This document shows positions 50,502 to 63,996 of a DNA stretch of 64,000 bases, one piece after another (within the stretch, counting starts at the first letter, position 1; the number at the start of each line of letters is the position of its first letter). This DNA comes from Acridotheres tristis (Eukaryota > Chordata > Aves > Passeriformes > Sturnidae). The notes beneath the pieces are model-generated. The model was not told where the DNA came from and searched no databases. It saw nothing but the letters and a program-made list of their open reading frames with translations. The position numbers and the translations under genes were made by a program. The DNA lies in contig CM072919.1 in NCBI GenBank assembly GCA_037013685.1, positions 49,062,616 through 49,126,615 of the forward strand, given 5' to 3'.

Positions 50502-51170
50502 TGTCCTGGTTCAGGGCAAATTTGGGAGATAACTTCCAAAGGGTCCCCCCTCAGGAAGCAAAACTGAGTGGGCCCTCCTCCAGCTGGTTCGGGAAGAAAT
50601 TTCCTCTGAGAGAAGTGGAAAAAACCTGTTAATTCAACAGGCACAGCACTGCCCAGCACAAAACAAACAAACAAACAAACAAAACAAAACCAATACCGAA
50701 CAACAGAACCTCTCAGTGCTCTGAAGAGATGACAAATTCAGAAAGTCTCTCTCCTGTGTGTGGTAGCTCGGCTCAGTGTGGAAAATGGCGCTGGCCAGGC
50801 CAGGCCCTGGTGGCCACAGGTGCGAGCTCCTGGTGCTCCCCCGGGCCCCCAGTCAAGAGCAGGTTAAAATAATTCCAGGGAAAAAGGAAAAAAAAAAAAA
50901 ACTTTCTGGGGAACTTCTCTGCTTCAGTCAGTTAAAAACTAACTAAAGAAAAGGAGAGCTCTCCCTGCTGTCCACCACAGTGACACAGTCCAGGAGGACG
51001 AGAGGATGGAACTCCCATCTCTGTGTTTTGAAAACAACCGCCTCAGACATTCCACTGCTTCTCCTCCCCCTCCTTCACTACCAAATCCAGCCTTAAAGGT
51101 ACAAAACTTATTCCTGGGCTAAACAGACAAATGGGGATACAATTCAACATGACAAAGTCACCCCAGGACA
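50502..51170 (-). mobile_element. Solo LTR, ERV-L-like, 5-bp target-site duplication
   Basis: Ends are perfect short inverted repeats, tgtcctgg ... ccaggaca, flanked by CTGGG at 50497-50501 and 51171-51175, a perfect 5-bp duplication as expected for ERV-L. The 669-bp LTR is related to the LTR at 60041-60672, from which its minus orientation is inferred. It includes an (AAAC)n run at about 50660-50690. GC-rich and little decayed, hence probably younger than its relative at 60 kb. No internal sequence. Confidence 0.9.
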
Positions 51171-51175
51171 CTGGG

Positions 51176-54100
51176 GCACCACTGGGGAAATATGAGCTTG
51201 AGCCAGGTAGGCAGCAGTCCTCAGATACGGTGCATTTACAAGTGCCATGTGATGGTGACTCTATGGTTGCTGAGAACATTAATGATCTATTTAATGCAGT
51301 ATCTGTGATGGGTTAATAATTGAAACTCTCAGCTCCTACTTCAAGGACATGGGGTTCAGCCCTTTATTCATATCAGAATTTTGGCTGCTAACTTGATCTT
51401 AACAGGTGGTGTAGATTAACTGTGTGCTGGGATCTGTTCTGTCACAAGGGTAATAGTTACTCATTCCAGGAAAAAGAGAAAAGACAAGTCAGTGAAACAA
51501 GCTGGGATAGGCCCATAAAATTTTGTTTCTAGTAAAGAACAAAAAGTAACACTTTTAAAATTACTTCTGAAATAAAGAAAGATGCTGTTTTTTTGGTCAA
51601 TATGGATTTGTGGATGTGCCTGGAGCAGAGAAGTAGAATAACCAGTGGGACTGTATAGTGAATTTCCCTTATATGCTCAACATGAAGGAAAATTAATTGG
51701 TGCTAAAATAATAGGTCATTTGTGTCCAGCCCTGTGAAGATTATGAGTTTTTTCTATCCAAGAAGTTACTTCATGTAAGAGGGAAGCTTACAGACCATGG
51801 GTAAAAATATCTTGATCTTTGACCTTGTTTGTTTGAGGTTATGTAACTTTTCCCAGATAATTATTTTTCTGCATTGATGAAAACCTATTGAGCTGTTATT
51901 TAATGCTTAGCCACTGCACTATGCTTTTAAAAAGGAGGTCACAAAAGGATTTTTTTCTGTCTCTCACTGTCATAAAATGGTGTACAACTTTTTGTCCTGA
52001 GTCTGTTCTCCTTTTCTCAGCTGAAGTTTTTAGTCCTTTGAACCAAAGAAGTTGCTTTCCTCTGAATCATGGAAAAAAACACTTGCCTGTGGCAAATCAG
52101 TGGTAAAAATATACAGGTAGAACTAAGCTAATTAAACACAAATGTTCAGTCTCATTTTAGATTCTATATCTGAGACATCTCTGCTGTGGTGGAAGAGTAA
52201 ATTCAACCAAATACAGTTAATTTTTTAGGTTTAAAAAATAACGTTTCGTTGTGCCTTCCACTTAAAAACCAGAAAGTCCTGTGAGAAGGACACTATTGAT
52301 GTTTCCTACTCATTTTCTAAAGGCAGAAATCATCTTGATGATGTGAATGCATTTATCTTCTTCTACCTACATTTTGGAGCAGAAGTGCTGGCAGAGAACA
52401 GAATCATGCTTCTGATCTCAGAGGCATGTGCTCTTGACCTGATGGTTTTGGTGTGCAGGATTTGCCCCTGTGTTTATGCCAATTTTCTTACTTAATAGTA
52501 GAGCAGAATACGCACCAAAAGCTATAACACAGCAACTCCTGCCTGGGAGTGGTGGGCACATTGTCTATGTGACACTGGGTTTAAGTCATTGTTTATGCCC
52601 AGTATACATTTATTTAAGAAGAGAACATTTATTTAAGAAATTTTAGTCTGATTTCCCATTAATTTCAAGGTTAATAGGATGTCGAAATAAAGTCCTGTGA
52701 TTCTGGATATTTGTCTGCAATTCTTGGGATTACTTTTAGTTTCACTGAACTCCCTTTACACATTTAGATTTAAACATTTAAGCGGGTATGCCTTTTGGTG
52801 TTCATTCCACTTAAATCTTCACTGCAGCAAGTGATTGATATTGTAGCAGGTGTTTTATTTTCTTCTCTTGGCTTATTTAAGTTTCTTTTGAGTTTTGTTA
52901 TAGAAAAGAATCCAAAATGCATGAGAAGGAGTAGTGTAGGCATTTAAAAAATCAGGAATCAGAAAGTTGAGAGGGTCAAATGAGTCAGTAGGAAGAAATT
53001 GCAGCCACTCTTATCTCTCATAATTTTGACTGTGTATTACTCCTACAGATTTGAATTCTCTAAAACAGCTCATTTGAATTTTTAATGCAGTCTTCATTGC
53101 CAGATAAGGTAAATAATATCATTGTATGTATTATGCAAAAACTTTTGCACTTTTATCTGGGGTGTTCATTTTGGTATTCCTAAAACCTGAATTCAAGCAT
53201 TGGAATGATCCTCCTGTCTCAGTAAGAATATTTTGCAGTTCAGCCTGGTTTCTATTAATTTTACTCTCTCAAAAGGGGATTCTGTTGCTCCAAATTCTTT
53301 GGCTTTCCCTGAGACAGTGAAGAAAATTGTGGATAGGATTTCTGTAAGTAGCATCTAGATACGATTCCACTGACACTCATAAGAAAAGTCATCTGCATTC
53401 TGTGGGGAAGTGCCTGCTCCAGAAAGAATGCTCTGTCTCAGAGTAACCCGTGCTATTCAGGTGCGGTGCCCTAGCAGTTCTGGATTCAGCTTGGGTCCCA
53501 TCCAGCTGCACAGCCCTATCTCAGGGAAGTGTGAGCGCCAAGAGAGTGCAAAAGTGAGCAGAAATAAACTCTGCAGAGAAACAAGAATGAGAGTATTACA
53601 AACAGAGGGAGAGTGGTTGGAGCAACACCATCAGGTGCACAAAGATCCAAGAGGGAAAACACCTACATGAAAATTGCAAACTCTGAAGAAAGAAAGCAGA
53701 GAGCTTAATCTCAGGACTACTTGATGCCACTAAGTCACCAGAATGTGGCTGGAGCGGGTGGCAGAGCACAGGGCAGCAGCAAGGAGCTGGCCTGGGGAGC
53801 TCCAGGCAGTGGCTCTTCTTCCCCAGTTCGCTGGTGTTTTCCTCACCAGCAAAGAATGTTTAAATACCTTGTCAAGGTGGCAAGAATATCTGAATCCTCT
53901 TGTGTGTATGTGATCTAACAAACATCTGTCTCTTTTTTTTTCATTTGTGCTTGTCTTGTCACGCTGTGCAGGGTCTGTCAAGGGAGCCCAAATGGACTCA
54001 CCCAGAAGGTGGTTATTTAAAAGGTGAATGTAAAATTAAATGAAGCGGGGGTTTGTGAGTTTGTTCTCCTTTTTTTAGTGATCATTATTTAAATGCAAAA

Positions 54101-57100
54101 TTTTCAGGATGTGAATGCACCAAATGTCTGAACTGAGTGATTGCTGGAAACACATTGCTTAAAGTACGCTGGGAGTAAATGCCTCTAGGGTGGAAATGAC
54201 AGCAGGCATACTGGGTCAGCAAAAATATATCAAGAATCATTATCTCTGACTATGTTAATAGGAAGATTTCTGTAATCAGTCAAATTAAAATAACTGCCCA
54301 TTTTACTTGAAAACTGCTCTATAAATATTGGTGCCCTCCCTCTCTGCCCCACCCCCTCCCCTTTCTTGTAATGTTTTTTCTCTTTAGTTATTTAGTTATT
54401 CAGATTTGTCTTCTTCTTTTTAGTACTTCATCAATTATTAACTAAGCCCTCCCCAGCTTCATGTATTTAAAACAGCTGGTGTGACTTTAGCAGTCAGTCA
54501 TTATGTTTTTGAAACCAGCTAAAAATCATAACTTTTAGTTTCTTTCCATGCTACTTTTTTTTCCCATCACTTAATCTGTAACAGTTGTCTAATGGTGCTT
54601 TTATGCTATCTGTGACAAACATGTTACATTGACAGGCTTGGGAGTTTGAACTGTTGTACCAAGAACAGTTTCATACTTGGATTTAATGAGTAGGAAGTCA
54701 TAGGTTAATTCTGATATGGTTTCTTGGAATCCAGTGTGGCCTATTCATAATGCTGTGTCTAATCTCTTCTTCATTCTTACAGGCCAAGGAAGAAGAAAAT
54801 AAGTCTTGGGTGTAGATTCTGGAAGTTAAAGAGCAACTCAGTGGGATAGCTTTTAATTTGGACCCATGGTCTGTTCATTCAATGCTCAGCTCCAAATATA
54901 TAAGTTTTAACTGGAATGGCCTGGCTATTTTGAGGAGTTGTATCCCACTGCTCTGGGCAAGCACAGTGTTGCTTGACAAGGTGTGTCCCTAAGCACAGCT
55001 CAGTGACTCAGGTGGATTGCTTACAGTGGCATGCTTGCACTCACAAAACACCAGCCCTGTAACTAATGTGTGAAAGGTACTGCTCAGAAATTTCCCTCCC
55101 CCATTTTCTCATATAGACACAGCTTTTCTTTCTCAGGGAACAGGGAGGTACTGAATGTTAAACCTCTGCTCTAATTCTTGAGGGTGAATTTCTACTGGGC
55201 GACCATTTCAATGACACTGCTTTTCTTCAAGGCTTATGGCATTGTCCAACAGCCTGTTTTATGCAATGCCTGTTCATATGGCTGTCATTGGTTAATTGCC
55301 ATGGTGTTAATTCATTCCAGTGTAGGTTGCACACATTTTTCAAGCAATCAACATGGTTTGCATTCTATATTTTTATTACTGGGCTCTTTACACAATCTGT
55401 TTCAAAATTGTATTGCATGAAGTTTCTTCTTCCTTTCCTGCCATCAGTACAAATAATTTTTGGAATCAATAGTAAATTCTCCCCAATCTGCAATTCAATA
55501 TCAGACGGAAGGTCAGCTCCACCAGATATTTTTGGGTAATGAAAAGCACATGAAATGTTGATTTGGGCCTGTTTCATAAAATTTCTATGTATGTCCATAT
55601 ATAACTTTAACTTTGCCTCATTCTGAATTAAATATTTATATTGTGTTTGATTCTTAAAGAAACAGATGACATCTGGAAGACATGACATGGATTTGATTTT
55701 TTTTCCTTAGGGTTGGGGTTTTTTCCCAAGAATAAGGTTCTCGTTTGCCTTTATATTTTCTGGTAACTTGTATCTATTAAGAAATTGTGTCTTCGTTTTT
55801 TTTGGCTCAGTCACCTATCACAGGTGAGAGCAAGAAAATCCTTCTTCTTCTTCAAGAGAATTGCAATAACAAAGTTAGTTCTAGGATCTTCCAGTTCATA
55901 GGTGTTAGAACTTGATGGAAGCCCTTTCTCCATATTTTACTCTCAAATGATTTGACCATGCTGTACAGCATGGTCATACTTGCATGTGAATGTGCACATG
56001 TAATACAAGATAGTATTGTTATAGAAATGGAATTTATTTCCTGCAGGTACTGCTCTTGATGGGTTTTGAAAGAAACCAAATGCCAAAGACAACAAAAAAG
56101 AAAAGTAATTTCTCACATAAAACAAGAACTTTTAAAGAATCAAGGTTGTTAGTGGTGACTGTTGTACTTCAGATTAAGGCCACCACATAAATTACATGTG
56201 AAAAATTACCCATGGAAGATTACACACACCTGTTTGTGTCAGCACTATGAAATATTAATTTCAGTGTAGCTTCTGTTTAACTGAATATCTTTTTCCCTTC
56301 TGAATGTTGTTTTAGGGTCTTCCTTGAGTCTAGGCAGAATATTAATTCTTCCCTATCTTTGTTTGGTTGAGGCAAACATGTTATGTTATCCTTCCCAATA
56401 AACCAATGTCAATGATCCCCACTGAGAGCATCAGTTAAACTTCCAGAAAATTCAAGGGATATTGATTTGCTTTTCTACATAAATTACCTTTAATGCTGAA
56501 GTCATAGACAGAACTCTATTGATTGGTTTATTTAAAATGAAGTTGTAATGCATAATGCATTCCTGGTCACTTGATTTTTTAATTTCCCTGGAAGATTTTC
56601 AGCTGAATCCTATGCATTCAACTGCCTATTTTTTAAAAAGATTGTAAAATATAAAAGTGATAATATAAAAAAAAAAGGCTGTGACCAAGTTTGAATCAAA
56701 ATACAAAATTGGTGATAAAAAAGTTCGTAGGGTGTATTACAGTATAGACATAAACAAATAAATCTTCCTGGCTATAAATTACTATAGCTGCATTGACTAG
56801 TCCATCTGCTCCAGCATGTCCCAGGAACATTGCTATTTTTTTAAATGTATCTATTCTCTTAAGAGGAGTGTTAAAATCTGTATGTAAACATACTAGTAAA
56901 TTTGAAGCAACAAAGATTTATTGTAAATCCATACTAAGATGTTACTGCAAATTAGAGGGCACTGTGTTTGAGCTGTGCCTCTTTAACCCTTTCTCTTTTC
57001 TGGATATTTCTTTTGTACACCCTATTGATCAAGAGGTGCTGTAAGATACCTGCATATTGAGGTAAGTCTTCCCCCATCCTGCAGCCCCACCCCGTCCACC

Positions 57101-60035
57101 CCACCTCAAAAACCAAAAAGATATTGCAGTGAAAATATTTGGGTGGACAGTCTGGAGTCTATGATTAACCACATTACCCAAAACCATGGTTTGGGTTGTG
57201 CTGATGAGGTGACACTCAAGACTTTGGATTCAGGGTGATATTTCTTCATAAATATGTCCAGAATATGGAATATGTCTGTGAGGCTTTGAACTGTGGAAGA
57301 AAAATATGCCACAGGTGCTTGGGACATCTCTAAACACACTGCGTTTTGCAGCATAGTTTGTGCTCCCTGTGTGCTGCCCACAGCCTTTGGGAGCCAGACT
57401 CAAAGCTCAAGCCAAAAGTGGAATTTAGTTCAAACTGCTTTCTCTCCAGGCCTTTGCTGCATCTGGTTGATGTATATTATCAGTGCTTGGCCATTGAGTG
57501 ATGTGAAACCAGCTGATGAGAGCTTATTTGTTATTCTCCATCTAATTTCACACAGATGATTTGAGTAAATGTGATACCAGAATTCAGGATTCAGATGAGA
57601 AGTGACCTTCTAAGGAAAGAAAGTGTGTTTGTTTTTTTCACAATGCTGATATGGAGCATACTGCTTTTTTGCCCTTCCTTGCCATTTGGCTTGCTGCTAA
57701 TCTTGTGCTTCAAGGATGTATTTATCTTCCCTTTGCCAGGCATGAATTGAGGGGTATCTTTTTTGACCTTTCTTTTTCCCTGGGAAAATGCCCAACTATG
57801 ACACATTGCATTGTTGTCTTTCTGATCTTGCAGTAGGCCTGAAAAACAGGTTGTAGAAAGTGCATATGCTTCTGCACTTTGACTTTTAGTGATATCAGTC
57901 AAATGCAAAAAACAAAAGTTTCCCTTTCCAGCAATGGGAATCCTTCTGGGTATTGGGAAAACTAAATGGAAAGTGGGAGAATCTTGAACTTCCTTGTCTT
58001 GAACTGGAATTGTATTTCACCAGAACTATTTTAAGCCATTTTTCTCCTCAGTTTCTAAGTCATTAGAACTCATTATTTGTCATTCATCAGCTCACTATTA
58101 ATAGAATTGCATAAGAATTACCACACAGCAGCATGATACAGATCATGGCATAGCTGATCATTTCACGTGCTATTCCAAACAAATATTCTTCTCCTGTGTC
58201 AGATGTAGTGATGACATTTTTGTCAGTGGTGATGGTCTGTTATTTATCACTAGCCCCTGGTGACAGTGAATGGTTACCTTCTGAAGAATCTGTGCAAGCA
58301 TCTCCAGGGTTTAGGAGATGTTGGAAGAGGCTGGTTTTGGCAAGGAGGAATATGGTAAGAAATAACAAGAACTTTGTGTATGCCCTGTACGTGATCATGA
58401 TACCCTCCAAAAATTGGAAGATTCCTGATAGAACACTACATAACTGTGTTCCTATTATATTTTCATGCTTAATACCTTACGTTTTATAAAATGTATTTAA
58501 AAATAAAGAAAAGCATTTTGAACAATTTCATTTTTGGGGGAAAAATTCCTGGGTTCTCACTGTTCCCACAAATGGAGTACAAAATAAAGCTTTCTTTTAT
58601 GTGAGGGGAGAGACAAGATGTGGCATAAAGTTAAGCAGAGGTGACCATGGTGCACATTTTTTATTGGAACCTGTGAAAATGAATAATGAAAACTGCAATG
58701 ATTGACTTGCTTTTGTGTTCTACCAGCTCAGCATGAATTCAGTATGTAGCTGGTTTAAGAAAGATGCTGAATATTTGCAAGATGGTGGTGGGTATGTTAT
58801 GAAATAGCTGGTATGGAACATCTCACCTACACTACCTAATATGGAGTGATGTTTTTGGTTTTTCTGTTTTGTTTCTTATCTTTGTGCCAACTGTCTAGCT
58901 ATTCTTTCCTTGGTGTGTTTATCTGGGCAAATCCAGACTGGAGTTTCCATTATATTGTCATGTAAGAACCTAATCTGGCACATTTTGTATGTGTGAGTAA
59001 TACTCATCTGTATTAATGGTCCTGCTGGAAATACTGATATTAGACACAGGAACAAATATTGAAAAATCAGATCTAGACTTACTCTGGTGAAACTGGAAAT
59101 GTAGGTAAAAATTCAGTGGGATACCAGGTTTACCACTTAATATAAATTGTGAGGTGGTAGAACAAGGAAGAAATAGTAGAAGCGACTTACACTATCTGAT
59201 ATTTTTCAAAACTTGTTATGACCATTCCTCTGCCATGGTGAAGATAAATTGCTGTTTCCTTGTACCATTTTACTCGAAGGGGCTCAATGAATGCCACTAA
59301 ATGCAAGTGACACCTCCATGATAAGAGCTGTATTCTTATACTGAATCCTCTCCAGAGGAACTCTCTCTTTTGGCTATGCCAAGAGATTCTCTAGTCTATA
59401 GCCTGGCAGTATTTTGTCTTTTTATTCTGTTCAGCCAAGATCCTTCCACCTGGTATAGATGTGATATGTTCATCTGAAGCAGATGAATAATTTCTCCTTT
59501 GTTAAATTTTAGAGGACTGGAGACGCAGATTGCTAGTAGTTTGGAAGATTTGGTGTATTTCCTGGTACATGGGATTGCTGGCTGCAAAAAAAGGCATGCC
59601 CTTGACAAGGAATCTACTTGGCTTGTTCTTGGCAGAGAAGTCAGCCAGTCAGTGACTCCTGGGAAGACTCCCCAGAGTCCCCCAGGAGAGTGGGGGACAG
59701 CCTGCACACTTAGCACCAGGATCTCAGTCTCTCTGCAGGGATCTGGCTTTCTACAGACCAGCCTCCCAAGAGAGTGACACAGACCCTTTGGCATCTGCTC
59801 TAAAGCACAAGAGCCTTTGTGTGGGAGCTTATGGAAGAATGAGAAATCTCTGAGCCAAGAGGTGAGATCACAATGTGTATTTAAAATAACAACTGGAAAC
59901 AGCCATCTCTAGGGGCAATGGTGTCTTAAATATACTCTTGAGCAACATAGTGTTGGAATCATCCTGTGGCTGCAAATGTGCAGTGGCTGCTAAATGTCTT
60001 AATGCTTGTACACTACTTTATTAACACTGATTTTA
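51176..60035. other. Gene-poor intergenic stretch between the LTRs
   Basis: No cellular gene, RNA gene or clear repeat family recognised. Pyrimidine-rich tracts occur at about 54330-54365 and 57068-57110, and a 24-bp palindrome at 55953-55976. The 132-codon minus frame at 59396-59794 has no recognisable motif. Confidence 0.65.
55953..55976. repeat. 24-bp perfect palindrome
   Basis: Two 12-base arms (tgaccatgctgt / acagcatggtca) with no spacer. Rare by chance in a window of this size. No neighbouring gene or known binding site explains it. Confidence 0.9.
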
Positions 60036-60040
60036 GGCAG

Positions 60041-60672
60041 TGTTTTGGTTTAGGGCAAATTTGGGAGAAAACTCCTGAAGGGGTTCTTTTAGAAAGCAAA
60101 CTTTAGTGGCTTTTCCCTCAACTGGTTAGAGAAAAGATATTTTTGGAGAAAAGTGGAAAAAACCAGTTTATTTAATAGGTATTTACTAGTACAAAGAAAT
60201 TAACAATATTAAATAATAAAACTTTTTGTCGCTCTGAAGAGATGAAAAATTTAGAAAGTAATTTTTGTGGGTTGTAGCTCAGCTTATTTCAATCTGTATT
60301 CAGTCTTCTGGGACTGGGAAATGCTGTGGCCCAGGCTAGGCTCCAATGGATTATAGGTATGAGTTTTTTGTGTTCTGGGTTTTTAGTGTAGAGCAGGTTT
60401 GAACACTTTCAAGAAAAAGAAAAAAAACATAGTATGGGGAACTTTTCTGTTTCAGCTAGCTAAAAACCAACTAAAAAGCAGAAGAGAGCTCTTTCCTGCT
60501 GTCTGCTGCAGACAACACCATCTGTGAGAAGAATGAGGAGGAGCAAGTGCAGTCTCTGATACTAAACTTTGTGGGTTTTTTCTCCCTTTTTACTTTCAGA
60601 ACTAGTTTTAAACAGAAACATAAACAGAACAGGTGATTTGGGATACAAGTATTATACAGTTACCCTATGACA
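60041..60672 (-). mobile_element. 3' LTR of the ERV-L-like remnant
   Basis: The plus strand starts tgttttggtttagggcaaat and ends ttaccctatgaca. It aligns along its length with the solo LTR at 50502-51170. The adjoining purine tract (minus strand, directly upstream) fits a polypurine tract and fixes the strand. Compared with the solo LTR most differences are C to T on the plus strand, for example gggccccc (50843-50850) against gggttttt (60377-60384). Confidence 0.87.
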
Positions 60673-62337
60673 CTCTACCCCTTATCCCCATATCGTCAGC
60701 TTACTACTAAAACTAATATATATTCTAACTCTATAAATACATATATTAGACATATATATGTATATATAGTAATATCTACTATGTGTAACTTGGTTTTTGA
60801 GTAAAGATAATCATATTAAAGGGTTTGTCTGTATTTGCGGCAGAATTGATTTGAACTGTTTTCCTTAGTAAATTTTTGACATGTACTATTTGGAGTTTTG
60901 TTTATTATATGTTAGGATTTAGATTGGGTCAGGCTTGTTTGATTGGTGGGCCTTGGGTGTTAACTAACGAGGTGGCTTTTGCTAGATATTGCTCTTAATT
61001 TTTTAAATATCCCCTACCCAATGCTTTTAAGGTGTTTTTTAACAGTTTTTAAGATTTAGGATGGTGTCATGGGCTGTAGTGCAAGGCACGCAGTAGATTT
61101 CTAATTATTTAGTGGAGGCTTCTACTACTGTGAGCACATAGCATGTATTTTGGCATGTCTGGGACAGTGTTATGTAGTTAATCTGCCAGGCATCCCCTTA
61201 TTTATATTTGGACTACTGCCCACTACTATAGGGGCTTTACTTGCTTGGCTTATTTGATTGTAGTGCACGTTTTACGGTTATGGAGAAATGTTTGTCATGG
61301 TCAAATTTACTCTTTAGTTTTGTGCCTATTTCTAGGTGGCATCTTTACTCTGATGACCTAAGGAATTATGAGTTTGTTGAGTTAGGAACAATTCTTTTTT
61401 GTGTTGTTAATTTAAGTCCATTTTTGCCACCTCTTTTTTTGCAGTTTGTTTTATTTCCTTGTTATTTTGATAGTCTTTATTAGCTTTACTTTTGGGTATA
61501 TGGGCATTTACATGGTGGACTTTTATAGATAGTTTCTCTATTTTGGTAGCGATGTTTATTTTCTCTTTAGTAGCTCAAACTGATTTTTCTTTACATTCCT
61601 AATTAGCCTTTTTCTATTTCTTTAGCTGTCTTTACAGAGCATTTATTACTATTTATTAATTAGTGTAGAGGTAGAGCTTGGCTATTTTTTTTTAGTAATG
61701 TTTAAGGTTAGTTGAACGGCTTTGAGTTCCATAAGTTGGTTTGATCCACCTTCTCTTGCAGTAGCTTCTGCAACCTGTTGTGTTGGGCTCTAGCTCTATA
61801 TGGCTGCTTTCCACTTTTGTTTCATTTCTATAATGTGACAAGAACTATCAGTAAAAAGAGCATAACATGGGGTTTTTTGCTGGTAGTTGGTTGTATGGTG
61901 GAGCTTTTTTAACTTGTGTCATTTTTTGCTCTTTTTTATTAATGAGAATAAAATTATTCTTTTGGGTCAGTTTGTCATTATCCCAGGGTGATTCAGTTTT
62001 TAATATGGGCATGCTGTGTGATGTGAACGATCTACTTGCTCCATGTGGCATTGGTGGTATGGTGGGTACAGGGAATTTTTTTTTTAAAATCCACCCCGGC
62101 ACTGGTAGTTGGGGTGTTAGGAGTTGTGTTTTAGTGCCTAGTACTTCTGAGGTGGCTTGGAATTTTTGTAGGCAGTTAAAATTTCTATTTTTGTTGGAGT
62201 GTAGTTGGCTTTTGACTTTTTTTCAAAAGAGTTTTGGCTCTAAAATTTTATTGATTGGCTTTGAGCCTTACTAGGCACTTTCTGCTGAAGGTTCTAGGAC
62301 AGATTATGGCTTTTGGCTGTAGAGTGGAGTGCACTCT

Positions 62338-62590
62338 TCACATTTGTTCCTGACTGGGCCAGGGGCTATCACATGAACGATTTTTTTGCTTGATTTGGGC
62401 AAAGGCTTGTTGTTGTTCAGGGCCCCACTGGAAAGGGTTCTCAGTGTGGGTGACCAGGTAGAGAGGGCTCACAATCTGGTTGTACTTAGGGAACATACAT
62501 TCTCCAAAAGCCTGTGGCAATTAAGAAAGCTTGTGAGATTATTTTGTTGGTTGGTGGAGACATTGTTGTGATTTTCTTGATGACATTGGT
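62338..62590 (-). pseudogene. ERV-L-like pol fragment (reverse transcriptase C-terminal part)
   Basis: A short open stretch contains PFQWGPEQQQAFAQIKQ, typical of the RT thumb/connection region of ERV-L-type elements. Upstream in a shifted frame is ITTMSPPTN, so at least one frameshift separates the parts. Downstream, about 1.6 kb up to the LTR should correspond to RNase H and integrase, but I can recognise no intact motif there. Confidence 0.78.
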
Positions 62591-62640
62591 AGGAATTCTT
62601 GTCCTAAAAGCAGATGTTGGGAATGTTTATAGGTGAAAAA

Positions 62641-63916
62641 GTCAAGCTGGACTGTCAAGACTGCCTAAATACCAGGGTAGATGGAAGTTTTGAGTAGAAA
62701 TATATACTTTTTTTTTCTTTTCAATACAGCTATTTCTGAAAACAATTCCTTAACAGTGTTTTAGTTTTGACTGGATTTTACTGGTCTGAGCTATTTTGCT
62801 CTACTGAATCTTTCCCTCCTTCTTATTCACCAGAAGTATAAATTCATGAAGTACTTGGATCTTAGTGATACAAGTCTACTTAAGCATCATTATATTTGAA
62901 AAACCTTTTGGATAATCATCTGAAAATATTCTTGAGGTGAAATATATTTTTTATATATATATACTTGCATATCTATGTCTAGATATATGTAGATGGATAG
63001 ATCATCTGCATCAGACAATGGAGTCTGGTGTGTCATTTAAATACAACATACCATGTTTGGGATCATATCCAAAAGTTATTCCATGGAAATTGATAAAGAA
63101 AAATCTAGATTTCTCCTGGGATTAATCAAATGCAAGAGCTTCTCCTGTATCAAACATTGCAATAGCAGTCCCCTGTAAATTTATTTGATAGCTATGTAAC
63201 TTTTGAATTAATTCTGGCTTGATAATTCTATAAGAAAGTTGAAAAAAACCTCAGTGAAAGTTGGTGAGAAGCTCTGCAGAAACATTTACCAGCTCTTGTT
63301 AGCAAAAATATGGCTTGGTGTAAAGAAGGAAGCATTTTCAGAAAACGTTGTACTCAGGAAAATCACCGTTGATACATAGGAGAACAGAGACATAGATTGG
63401 ACTGGAAAAGTAATAATTATATAAGAACAGTGGTACATAGGCTTGATGAATAAATGTGATAAAGATAAATATTTGGTTTGAATTTCTTATATGAGTTTGT
63501 TTGTTTTCTTTTTCTTTTTTTCTATTGTCTTTCTGCTTGAAGTCTAACTTTTTTGGATTTACTGCAGAAAGCTGGTACATCTCTGAAAAAATGATTTGCT
63601 GTTAATCAGGTGGAAAACTTAACTCATAAAAATTGACAAAGAAAACTTCTATGAAAAGCAAAGTGCTTAATACTCTGCTTTTATGACAGGCTTTACTAAT
63701 TGTGCATTGGGTGTTGGTATACTCTGACTTAGGTCCCAGAACACATGGTTTTCTTAGTGCTAGTTGGAGGGAGTCCTACCTCTGACTTCCCTATTCCACT
63801 ATTTGCACTAAAGCAAACAGTTTAAAAGAACAGTGGTCTGTTGCATAGATAGGACTTTAGGGCAGCTGCTTTTAAGGCTTTTCAATAGATCAGCATTGAG
63901 GATATAATAAATATAT
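62641..63916. other. Intergenic sequence at the right edge
   Basis: AT-rich with a short (TA)n tract at about 62950-62965. No gene or recognisable repeat. Confidence 0.65.
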
Positions 63917-63996
63917 AACATAGCATAACATAACATAACATAACATAACATAACATAACATAACATAACATAATATATAACATAACATAACATAAA
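63917..63996. repeat. Pentamer microsatellite (CATAA)n
   Basis: About 80 bp of CATAA units with one interruption (taatatataa at about 63971-63980), reaching almost to the window edge and possibly continuing beyond it. Confidence 0.95.

Larger units (their letters stand above)
60041..62640 (-). mobile_element. ERV-L-like provirus remnant: 3' LTR plus broken pol
   Basis: On the minus strand, from right to left: remnants of pol, a purine-rich tract next to the LTR (plus 60673-60690 reads as pyrimidines), and the 3' LTR. No 5' LTR, gag or start of pol was found to the right, so the element is 5'-truncated near 62640 (edge approximate). Stops and frameshifts are dense throughout; nothing is functional. 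The plus strand is unusually T-rich and C-poor, meaning the element sense is A-rich and G-poor. Confidence 0.82.

Noticed and set aside
59396..59794. 132-codon minus open frame with an overlapping plus frame
   Set aside because: No family resemblance. The interval is slightly GC-richer, but I cannot tie it to a gene or a repeat.
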